Origin: Pseudomonas putida
GTDB taxonomy: Bacteria; Pseudomonadota; Gammaproteobacteria; Pseudomonadales; Pseudomonadaceae
Reading direction: 5' to 3'
Assembly: GCF_022627325.1 (NCBI RefSeq)
Contig: NZ_JAETZZ010000012.1
Span: 1-64,000 of the forward strand
DNA length: 64,000 nt
Position numbers and translations under genes: made by a program. The notes below the pieces were generated by a model. The model had not been told where the DNA came from. It searched no databases and worked only from the letters and a program-made list of their open reading frames with translations. Below are positions 16,976-24,482 of the stretch, one piece after another; the first letter of the stretch is position 1; each line of letters starts with the position of its first letter.

Positions 16976-18253
16976 TCACCGCTCGACGATCACTGTCACC
17001 CCCTGCCCGCCCGCCGCGCAGATCGAAATCAAGCCGCGCCCCTTCCCCGCCGTCGCCAGCAGTTTGGCCAGGTTGGCCAGGATCCGCCCCCCGGTCGCCG
17101 CGAACGGGTGCCCTGCCGCCAATGAACTGCCCTTGACGTTGAGCTTGCTCCGATCGATCGCGCCCAGCGGCGCCTCCAGCCCCAGCCGCTCGCGGCAGTA
17201 CTCGGCACTCTCCCAGGCCTTGAGCGTGCACAGCACCTGGGCAGCGAATGCCTCATGGATCTCGTAATAATCGAAGTCCTGAAGGCTAAGGCCATTGCGC
17301 GCCAGAAGCCGCGGCACAGCATAGGCCGGCGCCATCAGCAGCCCTTCCTGCCCTTTGACGAAGTCCACCGCAGCCGTCTCGCCATCGACCAGATAGGCCA
17401 GCACCGGCAGGCCCTGTGCCTGCGCCCACTCCTCCGTGCCCAGCAGCACCAGCGACGCACCATCGGTCAGCGGTGTGGAGTTGCCCGCTGTGAGTGTGCC
17501 CACGCCGCTGCGGTCGAAGGCGGGCTTGAGCTTGCTCAACTGCTCGAGGGTCAAGTCCGGCCGCAGGTTGTTGTCGCGCGTGAGGCCCAGAAAGGGTGTC
17601 AGCAGGTCATCCTGCCAACCCTCGGCATAGGCCGCTGCCAGATGCTGATGGCTAAGCAGCGCCAACGCGTCCTGCTCGGCGCGGTCGATCTGCCAGGCCT
17701 GGGCCATGCGCTCGCAATGCTCGCCCATCGACAACCCGGTACGCGGCTCGCCATTGCGCGGCAGCTCGGGCTTCAGATGCCCCGGGCGCAGTTGCAGGAA
17801 CGGCTTTAGCCGCTCGCCCAGGGTCTTGCCACGGTTGGCCTGCAGCAAGATGCGCCGCAGCCCCTCATTGACCCCGATCGGGGCATCGGAAGTGGTGTCG
17901 ACGCCACCGGCGATACCGCTGTCGATCTGCCCAAGGGCAATCTTGTTGGCCACCAGCAAGGCCGCCTCCAGCCCGGTGCCGCAAGCCTGCTGAATATCGT
18001 AGGCCGGCGTCTGTGGCGAGAGCCGCGAACCCAGCACACATTCGCGCGTCAGGCTCATGTCGCGAGAATGCTTGAGCACCGCACCGGCCACGACTTCACC
18101 CAGGTGCAAACCGTGCAGGCGGTACCGCTCTGTCAGCCCCTCCAGCGTGGCCGTGAGCATGGCCTGGTTGCTGACAGTGGCGTAGGTGCCGTTGGAGCGG
18201 GCGAAAGGTATTCGGTTGCCGCCCAGAATCGCGACCCGGCGAAGTGAACGCAT
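16976..18253 (-). CDS. Acetyl-CoA acetyltransferase (thiolase), FadA2/FadI-like
   Basis: It has 425 residues. Thiolase joins two acyl-CoAs or cleaves 3-ketoacyl-CoA with CoA. The nucleophilic Cys lies in QQACGTGLEA (near residue 90), the His in NVKGSSLAAGHPFAATGGR near 380, and the second active Cys in ISICAAGGQG near the C-terminus. A strong AGGAGGAAT precedes the ATG. It is divergent from a high-molecular-weight FabG and MaoC pair. Thiolase, ketoacyl reductase and enoyl hydratase activities together would make a reversible beta-oxidation-like module. Confidence 0.9.
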   Translation of the reverse strand: MRSLRRVAILGGNRIPFARSNGTYATVSNQAMLTATLEGLTERYRLHGLHLGEVVAGAVLKHSRDMSLTRECVLGSRLSPQTPAYDIQQACGTGLEAALLVANKIALGQIDSGIAGGVDTTSDAPIGVNEGLRRILLQANRGKTLGERLKPFLQLRPGHLKPELPRNGEPRTGLSMGEHCERMAQAWQIDRAEQDALALLSHQHLAAAYAEGWQDDLLTPFLGLTRDNNLRPDLTLEQLSKLKPAFDRSGVGTLTAGNSTPLTDGASLVLLGTEEWAQAQGLPVLAYLVDGETAAVDFVKGQEGLLMAPAYAVPRLLARNGLSLQDFDYYEIHEAFAAQVLCTLKAWESAEYCRERLGLEAPLGAIDRSKLNVKGSSLAAGHPFAATGGRILANLAKLLATAGKGRGLISICAAGGQGVTVIVER

Positions 18254-18371
18254 GCGTAGATTCCTCCTGAAACATCTCGATCCGAACAGCCTAGGTGTTT
18301 TTGCCGCATTCGAACGACCTTCCTACAAAGTTGGTCCACACTTCAATGCTTGCCTTCAGGGAGACCCGCAC

Positions 18372-19724
18372 ATGAGCGACCGCTATCTCGACTTTGCCAA
18401 CTCCAACCTCGGCCGCCGCCTCATCGATGCCGTCGGGCTGCCACACCCGGCACCGCTGGAACGCTGGCAGGCAGGCCGCCTACGCCCCGTGGAAGGTGCG
18501 TTGGTGATCGGCGGAGGGCCTTTGGCAAATCAGGTCGAAGCCATCGCTCCCCGCCTGACCAGCGAATGCTACAGCTTCAATGGCGCAAGCCTGCAGGCGC
18601 CGGCATGGGTGGCGGGCCTGGGGCCCAAGCTCAAGGCGGTGGTATTCGATGCCAGTCATCTGTCCGACAGCGATGAGCTGAAGCAGTTGCGCGAATTCTT
18701 CCAGCCGTTGCTGCGCAGCCTGGCGCCCTGCGCCCATGTGGTCATACTCGGGCGCCCTCCGGAAGGCATCGACGACCCGCTGGCCAGCGTCGCCCAGCGT
18801 GCCCTGGAAGGCTTCAGCCGCTCGCTGGCCAAGGAGCTGCGCAACGGTGGGACGGCGCAGCTGTTGTACCTGGATGAAGCTGCCGACAGCCAGCTCGAAG
18901 GCGCCTTGCGCTTCTTTCTGTCACCCAAGAGTGCGTTCATTTCCGGCCAGGTGCTGCGCTTGCAAGCCTGTGCCAGCGAGGTCGAAGACTGGACGCGGCC
19001 GCTGGCCGGGCGCCGGGCACTGATCACCGGTGCTGCGCGCGGGATCGGCGCAGCCATTGCCGAAACCTTGGCGCGTGATGGTGCCGAGGTGATGCTGCTG
19101 GACGTGCCGCAGGCCCAACAAGACCTCGATGCCCTCGCCGCCCGCCTGGGCGGCAAGGCGCTGGGCCTGGACATCTGCGCCAGCGACGCCGCTGAGTTGC
19201 TGCTCCAGGCCTTGCCCGGCGGCATCGACATCGTCGTGCACAACGCCGGCATCACCAAAGACAAGACCCTCGCCAACATGACCCCTGACTACTGGGACGC
19301 GGTGATGGCGGTCAATCTCAAGGCACCCCAGGTACTGACCCAGGCACTGTATGCAGGCGGCGCGCTGGGGGCGGCCGCACGCATCACGCTGCTGGCTTCG
19401 GTCAGCGGCATCGCCGGCAACCGCGGCCAGGCCAACTATGCCGCAAGCAAGGCCGGGCTGATCGGTTTTGCCCAGGCCTGGGCGCCGAAGCTTGGCGCGC
19501 AAGGTGGCAGCATCAATGCCGTGGCCCCCGGTTTCATCGAGACGCACATGACCGCCGCCATGCCCATGGGCCTGCGCGAAGCCGGGCGGCGCCTGAGTTC
19601 GCTGGGCCAGGGCGGTCGCCCTCAGGATGTCGCCGAGGCCATCGCCTGGCTCAGTCAGCCCGGCTCCGGCGCGGTCAATGGCCAAGTGCTGCGGGTCTGT
19701 GGCCAGGCATTGATGGGAGCGTGA
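18372..19724 (+). CDS. High-molecular-weight 3-oxoacyl reductase, FabG4-like
   Basis: It has 450 residues, about 200 more than ordinary FabG. The N-terminal region (1-205) is a degenerate Rossmann-like domain without a clear cofactor motif. The C-terminal SDR domain has TGAARGIGAAI near 218, HNAGITKD near 292, the catalytic Ser in LLASVSGIAGNRG, and YAASKAG with Tyr/Lys near 358-362. The same two-part layout occurs in mycobacterial FabG4, which is NADH-dependent. The ATG at 18372 follows GGGAGA; the frame runs 62 codons further upstream, into the divergent thiolase gene. It is followed directly by a MaoC gene. Confidence 0.87.
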   Translation: MSDRYLDFANSNLGRRLIDAVGLPHPAPLERWQAGRLRPVEGALVIGGGPLANQVEAIAPRLTSECYSFNGASLQAPAWVAGLGPKLKAVVFDASHLSDSDELKQLREFFQPLLRSLAPCAHVVILGRPPEGIDDPLASVAQRALEGFSRSLAKELRNGGTAQLLYLDEAADSQLEGALRFFLSPKSAFISGQVLRLQACASEVEDWTRPLAGRRALITGAARGIGAAIAETLARDGAEVMLLDVPQAQQDLDALAARLGGKALGLDICASDAAELLLQALPGGIDIVVHNAGITKDKTLANMTPDYWDAVMAVNLKAPQVLTQALYAGGALGAAARITLLASVSGIAGNRGQANYAASKAGLIGFAQAWAPKLGAQGGSINAVAPGFIETHMTAAMPMGLREAGRRLSSLGQGGRPQDVAEAIAWLSQPGSGAVNGQVLRVCGQALMGA

Positions 19725-19726
19725 CC

Positions 19727-20578
19727 ATGAACCGCCCTTGGCACGACCTGAACAGCCCCGACTCACGCGCAAGCCTCTATCTGCGCGCTGCCAGCAAACG
19801 CAAGATCAGCGGCCAGGCGCTGCCAGCCGATGGCCTGCGCTGCTTCATGCGCGTGCAGCACGGCAATCTCGCAGCGTACCGGCATCTTTGCCACTTCACC
19901 GATGACGCCCGCTTGCCGGGCACCTACCCCCACATCATGGCGTTCACCCTGCAGTTGCAGTTGCTGACCGCCGACAACTTCCCCTTCCCGCTGCTGGGCC
20001 TGGTACACCTGCATAACCGCATCGAGGTGCTGCGCCCCCTGGGTGGCATCGACGGGCTGCACTTTGCGGTCTATGCCGACAACCTGCAGCCACATGCCAA
20101 GGGCGGCACATTCGACCTGATCACCGAAGCCGAAGATGGCTTAGGCCTGATATGGCGCGAAACCAGCCGGATGCTGGTGCGCGGTTTGAAACGTGAAGGG
20201 CAGCCCGAAGAGCGAGAGGAAAGCGAACCCCAGCCGTTGCCTGAAGCGACCCGCTGGTACGCCGACAGCGATATCGGCCGGCGCTACGCCAAAGTCTGTG
20301 GCGACTACAACCCGATTCACCTGAGCGCCACCAGTGCCCGGCTGTTCGGCTTCCCCAAGGCGATCGCCCATGGCATGTGGAGCAAAGCCATGGCGCTGGC
20401 AGCGCTGCGCGGGCACCTGCCAGACAGCGGATATGCCTTTGAGGTGGATTTCCGCAAACCCGTGCGGCTGCCCTCGGAGGTGGTATTGAGCGCCAGCGCG
20501 GCCGGCCCTGCCGGGGAACTGCGCCTGGATGGGCATGGCCAGCTGCTGCATATGGTCGGGCGCTGGGGGGCGCTGTGA
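19727..20578 (+). CDS. MaoC-like double-hotdog acyl hydratase/dehydratase
   Basis: It has 283 residues, the length of double-hotdog hydratases such as mycobacterial HtdX. The C-terminal hotdog carries the hydratase signature GDYNPIHLSATSARLFGFPK (near 191-210), with Asp and His as catalytic residues. The N-terminal hotdog lacks it, as usual. It begins two bases after the FabG4-like stop codon; a GTG at 19721 is the alternative start. It probably hydrates 2-enoyl-CoA in the same module as the thiolase and reductase. Confidence 0.88.
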   Translation: MNRPWHDLNSPDSRASLYLRAASKRKISGQALPADGLRCFMRVQHGNLAAYRHLCHFTDDARLPGTYPHIMAFTLQLQLLTADNFPFPLLGLVHLHNRIEVLRPLGGIDGLHFAVYADNLQPHAKGGTFDLITEAEDGLGLIWRETSRMLVRGLKREGQPEEREESEPQPLPEATRWYADSDIGRRYAKVCGDYNPIHLSATSARLFGFPKAIAHGMWSKAMALAALRGHLPDSGYAFEVDFRKPVRLPSEVVLSASAAGPAGELRLDGHGQLLHMVGRWGAL

Positions 20579-20661
20579 AGGCCACAGGCTACCGTGGCCC
20601 CTGAATCCTCTTGCTTTGCGTTGGGGCTGCACGGAAGCTATGCGGCACTAGGAGACCCGCG

Positions 20662-20967
20662 ATGAACCTGCAAGAACTCACTCAACGCCTGCACCAGATC
20701 CGTGACAACAACGACTGGCGCGGCTTCCACAGCCCGAAGAACCTGGCCATGGCGGCCAGTGTGGAAATGGCCGAGCTGGTGGAAATCTTCCAATGGCTCA
20801 GCGAGGACGAATCGCGCCAGCTGCCTGCGGACAAACTCGCCCACGCCGGCCAGGAGGTAGGTGACGTCGTCCTCTACCTACTGCTGCTGTGCAGCGAACT
20901 GGGCCTGGACATGGAGCAGGTGGTACGGGCCAAGCTGGCCGACACCGAAAGGCGCTTCGCGCGATGA
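20662..20967 (+). CDS. MazG-like nucleotide pyrophosphohydrolase
   Basis: It has 101 residues. Single-domain all-alpha NTP-PPase of the RS21-C6/MazG-like type, which hydrolyses (d)NTPs to monophosphates for pool cleaning. Acidic metal-binding residues lie in EMAELVEIFQW (near 32-42) and EVGDVVLYLL (near 70-79). AGGAGA precedes the ATG. It overlaps the methyltransferase gene by four bases (ATGA). Confidence 0.85.
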   Translation: MNLQELTQRLHQIRDNNDWRGFHSPKNLAMAASVEMAELVEIFQWLSEDESRQLPADKLAHAGQEVGDVVLYLLLLCSELGLDMEQVVRAKLADTERRFAR

Positions 20968-21713
20968 ACGACCGTCACTTCGATGAACTGGCCACCCGCT
21001 TCGCCGAGAAAATCTACGGTGGCGCCAAGGGCGCTATCCGCCTGGCCGTGCTGCAGGCCGACCTGGCCGAAACCCTCCCAGACCGCCCGCTACGGGTGCT
21101 CGACATCGGCGCAGGGCTCGGCCACATGGCGTTATGGCTGGCCGAACGCGGTCACCACCTGACCCTGGCCGAACCGGCCGCACCCATGCTCGAAGGTGCC
21201 CGCACGCGCTTTGCCGATGCCGGCCAGACCGCCACCTTCATCCAGGCGCCATGGCAGGACCTGCTCGGTCAGCTCACCGAGCCCTACGATCTGGTGCTGT
21301 GCCACGCCGTGCTCGAATGGCTGGCCGAGCCAGAGAGCATCCTTCCCGTGCTGCACCAGCTGACCGCGCCCGGCGGTTGGTTGTCCCTGGCCTTCTACAA
21401 CCGGGATGCGCTGGTTTATCGCAACCTGCTCAAGGGCCATTTCCGCAAGTTGCGCAGCAACCGCCTGGAAGGTGAAAAACAGAGCCTCACCCCGCAGAAA
21501 CCGCTTGATCCGCGTGAGCTCAAGGTGCAACTTGATCCTCTATGGCAGGTCGAAACCGAGAGTGGCGTGCGAGTGTTCCACGACTACATGCCCAGGGAGT
21601 TCCAGGCCAAGGCGCAGATGCTCGACCTGCTGGAAATGGAACTGGCCCACCGCCGCCACCCAAGCTTTGCCGGGCTTGGTCGCTACCTGCACTGGATGTG
21701 CCGCCCTCGCTGA
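20964..21713 (+). CDS. cmoM: tRNA 5-carboxymethoxyuridine methyltransferase (CmoM/SmtA-like)
   Basis: It has 249 residues. The SAM-dependent methyltransferase domain has motif I at VLDIGAGLGHMALWLAERGH (near 41-60) and YDLVLCHAVLEWL (near 107-119), as in E. coli CmoM (formerly SmtA), which methylates cmo5U34 of tRNA. Its C-terminal part (RVFHDYMPRE) also fits that family. The start overlaps the MazG-like stop, so they are co-translated. The family call is firm; the tRNA substrate follows from the E. coli homologue. Confidence 0.8.
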   Translation: MNDRHFDELATRFAEKIYGGAKGAIRLAVLQADLAETLPDRPLRVLDIGAGLGHMALWLAERGHHLTLAEPAAPMLEGARTRFADAGQTATFIQAPWQDLLGQLTEPYDLVLCHAVLEWLAEPESILPVLHQLTAPGGWLSLAFYNRDALVYRNLLKGHFRKLRSNRLEGEKQSLTPQKPLDPRELKVQLDPLWQVETESGVRVFHDYMPREFQAKAQMLDLLEMELAHRRHPSFAGLGRYLHWMCRPR

Positions 21714-21734
21714 CCTGCCCGCCGGGAGGACCTC

Positions 21735-22370
21735 ATGCCGTACCGCCTGTTGTACCTGGCCTTGCTGCCGCTTGCCCTCAGCGCCTGTCAGGGCAGCAAC
21801 CCGTACGTTGCCAGCAGCCGCCCCTTGCCACCGGCGCCCGCGCAGGCAGCCACCACCTTCGACGCCAGTGCCTACCCTGCCCCACCGCGTGACTATGGCC
21901 GTTACCGCAGCTGGAGCTGGCGCAACGGCCAGTTGCCAAGCGGCACTGCCGACGCCGACCCGGGGCAACTGGCCGATGCCGTCAGTGGTGCCCTCGACCA
22001 GCATGGGCTGCGCCCAGCCCGGGGCGCGACCGGCGACTTGCTGGTCAGTGCCGACATGCGCCTGGAGCGGCGTTTGCGCCAGGTACGCGACTATGACTAC
22101 TACGACCCCTACTACGGCCCGTCCCCCTATGGCAGTGTCGGTTTCGGCGGCTACCGCAACGGTTATGGCGCCTATGGCAGCGTGCCGATCGTACGCACCT
22201 ACGAAGTTGAGGTGATGGTGGTGCGCATCGATCTGTTCGACGCTCGCAACGGCCAGCCGGTGTGGAGCGCGAGTGCTGAAAGCGGCAGCGACAAAAGCTC
22301 GCCACGTGACCGCGAAAGCGCCTTGCGCGAATCGGTACACAAGGCGCTCAGCGGCTATCCTCCCAGTTAA
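21735..22370 (+). CDS. DUF4136 lipoprotein, copy 1
   Basis: It has 211 residues. A lipoprotein signal peptide ends in LSAC at Cys18. A proline-rich stretch (20-55) leads into a DUF4136 domain whose start is marked by YRSWSWRNG. A Gly/Tyr-rich loop lies near 115-145. The conserved tail includes RIDLFDARNGQPVWSASAES. GGGAGGAC precedes the ATG. A second DUF4136 lipoprotein follows after 19 bp, so the two look like a tandem duplication. The role is unknown; it should sit in the outer membrane by Lol sorting. Confidence 0.85.
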   Translation: MPYRLLYLALLPLALSACQGSNPYVASSRPLPPAPAQAATTFDASAYPAPPRDYGRYRSWSWRNGQLPSGTADADPGQLADAVSGALDQHGLRPARGATGDLLVSADMRLERRLRQVRDYDYYDPYYGPSPYGSVGFGGYRNGYGAYGSVPIVRTYEVEVMVVRIDLFDARNGQPVWSASAESGSDKSSPRDRESALRESVHKALSGYPPS

Positions 22371-22389
22371 TGCCTAACGGAGAACCATC

Positions 22390-22959
22390 ATGATGCGTCG
22401 CTTCGTTCTACTGTCATTGGTACTGTTGCTTGCCGCCTGCTCGAGCAACAACGTCCAGCAGGATTTCGACGCCAGCCGAGACTTTGCCGCGTACCGCAGC
22501 TGGGCATGGCAAGAGCCGGCCCTGCACTACCGCCCGGATGACCCGCGCATCAAGAGCGACCTTACCGAACAGCGAATCCGCCAGGCCGTCGCCGACCAGC
22601 TCGACCAGCGCGGCCTGCGCCCGGCCCAAGGCAGTGCCCAGCCTGACGTCAAGGTCCGTGCTTATCTGATCGTCGAGCAACGCCAGCAGCAGATCACCAC
22701 CAACTACGGCGGTGGCTGGGGCGGCTATTGGGGGGGCTATTGGGGCGGGCCGATGTACAACGAAACCCGTAGCGTCGATTACAAGGTGGCGACCATCCAG
22801 GTCGACATGTTCGATGGCCGTGACGGCAAGCTGGTCTGGCGCGGCAGTGCAGAGCAGATCATGAACAATTACCCGCCCAGCCCTGAGGAGCGCAACAGCG
22901 CCATCCAGAAGACGGTGAGCCAGGTACTGGGCAACTACCCGCCAGGCAGGGCCAAATGA
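22390..22959 (+). CDS. DUF4136 lipoprotein, copy 2
   Basis: It has 189 residues. The signal peptide ends in LAAC at Cys17. The DUF4136 domain starts at FDASRDFAAYRSWAWQ and ends in MFDGRDGKLVWRGSAE. A Gly/Tyr/Trp-rich loop (YGGGWGGYWGGYWGG) lies near 105-119. It shares layout and several motifs with the preceding gene but is shorter and lacks the proline-rich spacer. CGGAGAACC precedes the ATG. The function is unknown. Confidence 0.87.
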   Translation: MMRRFVLLSLVLLLAACSSNNVQQDFDASRDFAAYRSWAWQEPALHYRPDDPRIKSDLTEQRIRQAVADQLDQRGLRPAQGSAQPDVKVRAYLIVEQRQQQITTNYGGGWGGYWGGYWGGPMYNETRSVDYKVATIQVDMFDGRDGKLVWRGSAEQIMNNYPPSPEERNSAIQKTVSQVLGNYPPGRAK

Positions 22960-23053
22960 GCATCGCATAGCCCGCTCGTCAGATCGCGTCTACCCTGTTG
23001 ATAACCCTTGATGAACGGGTAGACGTGTTCAACGAATAAGGATCGACCTGCCA

Positions 23054-23524
23054 ATGCAAAGCATTGTTCTGCTGATGTGGCTTGCCTTGTGCACTGAACA
23101 GGATATTCGCGAACGCCAGATCGCCGACGTCCTGACCTTGGGGGTAGCAGCGGGTGCCTTGGTCTGGCTGTTCTTCACCGGCCACACCTGGATTGGCGCC
23201 GAGGCCAGCGACGCCGGCTGGGCCTTGGCCATCGTCATGCTATTGACCTTGCCAGGCTACATGCTCGGCCGCTTCGGCGCTGACGACGTCAAGCTCATGG
23301 GCGCCCTGGCGTTGGCGACCAGCCATGAATATGTGCTCGGGACCTTTATCGGTGCAGGCGTCAGCGTGTTGCTCTGGCTGCTGACTCGCCGGCGCCTGTG
23401 GACCTTGTTCAACCCGAAGGTGAAGAAGAGGTTGCAGGCACTCACCGAACAAATGGGCGACAAACAAGCCTTCGTGCCCTATGTGCTGGCTGGCTTTCTG
23501 CTCACCGCGGTGTGGATCCAATGA
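23054..23524 (+). CDS. fppA: Small type IV prepilin peptidase (FppA/CpaA-like, A24A)
   Basis: It has 156 residues and about four membrane helices. It lacks the N-methylating domain of PilD, like the small peptidases that process Flp prepilins of Tad pili. The first catalytic Asp is in TEQDIRERQI (near 17). The second is in FGADDVKLMGA (near 77), where the family's GxGD reads GADD; the third Gly is replaced by Asp. AAGGATC precedes the ATG. The next gene is a PprB-like regulator, the same order as fppA-pprB in P. aeruginosa, but no Tad pilus genes are in the window. Confidence 0.75.
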   Translation: MQSIVLLMWLALCTEQDIRERQIADVLTLGVAAGALVWLFFTGHTWIGAEASDAGWALAIVMLLTLPGYMLGRFGADDVKLMGALALATSHEYVLGTFIGAGVSVLLWLLTRRRLWTLFNPKVKKRLQALTEQMGDKQAFVPYVLAGFLLTAVWIQ

Positions 23525-23545
23525 TCAATCCCGTTGTCCGAATAC

Positions 23546-23563
23546 TTGTACATGCGTTGTACA
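23546..23563. promoter_or_regulatory. Phased direct repeat TTGTACA-N4-TTGTACA before pprB
   Basis: TTGTACA occurs at 23546-23552 and 23557-23563 with 11-bp period, about one helical turn. Each copy contains the palindrome TGTACA. It lies in the 119-bp gap between fppA and pprB. It looks like a two-site operator; the binding protein is unknown. Confidence 0.5.
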
Positions 23564-23643
23564 GGTTCGCCAGCAGCGTCTATGGTTAAGCTGCCAGAGC
23601 GTCTGGCCCGGGAGCAGGGCCGCTTAGGAACAGGGAGGTGATC

Positions 23644-24420
23644 GTGACCAAGTCATTCAGTGAGGTGAAGGTTCTGGTGGTTGATGACCAGCCGCTGATC
23701 GTCGAACAGCTGTGTGAGTATCTTGAAAGTCAGGGCCATCATTGCGTGGCCGCGCATTCGACAGACGAAGCCATCGAGCGCTATGCGGCAGATGAAGCCA
23801 TTGGCCTGGTGTTGTGCGACCTGCACATGCCCGAGCGCGATGGCATTGAACTGATGCGCGAGCTGAAAGAAATTGCCGGGCGCCAGCGCGTGTTCGAAGC
23901 GATCATGCTCACTGGCCGCGCCGACAAGCAGGACGTGATTCGTGCGCTGCGCGAAGGCTTCACGGATTACTACCAAAAACCCGTGGACCTCGACGAACTG
24001 CTGGAAGGCGTGCGTCGCCAGGAGCAGGTTTTGCTGGAGCGCAGATCCAACTTCCAGGATTTGGGCAGTCTCAACAAACGCTTGCAAGACTTGGCTGGCT
24101 GCATCGATGAACTTTACCAGGACCTGGAAAAAGCTCGGGGCCAGGGCGTTCACCGCCGCGCCAGCGATGTGGAAGAGGGTGAGAGCGACCTGCCTGCCGC
24201 GTTCGAGAAGCTCTCACCACGCCAGCTGGAAGTGGCGCGGCTGGTGAGCAAAGGCAAGACCAACTACCAGATTGCCTGTGAACTCGGGATTACCGAAAAC
24301 ACCGTTAAACTTTATGTGTCGCAAGTGTTGCGGCTGACCCATATGCACAACCGCACGCAACTGGCGCTGGCACTGACACCCAGCTCGTCGCCGGTGCACC
24401 TGCGCTTCACCACCCACTGA
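23644..24420 (+). CDS. pprB: Response regulator with LuxR-type output, PprB-like
   Basis: It has 258 residues. A REC domain (about 8-130) has VVDDQ at the acidic pocket, the phosphorylated Asp in VLCDLHMPERDG, Thr in MLTGRAD and Lys in YQKPVD. A charged linker (about 135-190) leads to a LuxR helix-turn-helix (LSPRQLEVARLVSKGKTNYQ onward). In P. aeruginosa PprB controls Tad pili, CupE and BapA. I chose the GTG at 23644, five bases after GGGAGG; a GTG at 23638 overlaps that site. No cognate kinase (PprA) lies nearby. The symbol rests on architecture and the adjacent fppA. Confidence 0.7.
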   Translation: MTKSFSEVKVLVVDDQPLIVEQLCEYLESQGHHCVAAHSTDEAIERYAADEAIGLVLCDLHMPERDGIELMRELKEIAGRQRVFEAIMLTGRADKQDVIRALREGFTDYYQKPVDLDELLEGVRRQEQVLLERRSNFQDLGSLNKRLQDLAGCIDELYQDLEKARGQGVHRRASDVEEGESDLPAAFEKLSPRQLEVARLVSKGKTNYQIACELGITENTVKLYVSQVLRLTHMHNRTQLALALTPSSSPVHLRFTTH

Positions 24421-24436
24421 GTGAAGCTGCCTTCAC

Positions 24437-24470
24437 AGGCCCTATTACCGGCAAATCGTCGATAGGGCCT
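24437..24470. terminator. Bidirectional terminator between pprB and the TpsB gene
   Basis: Perfect 9-bp inverted repeat AGGCCCTAT (24437-24445) / ATAGGGCCT (24462-24470) with a 16-base loop that contains CCGGC. It lies between the convergent genes ending at 24420 and 24483. Confidence 0.65.
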
Positions 24471-24482
24471 AAAGCCGGTGGC

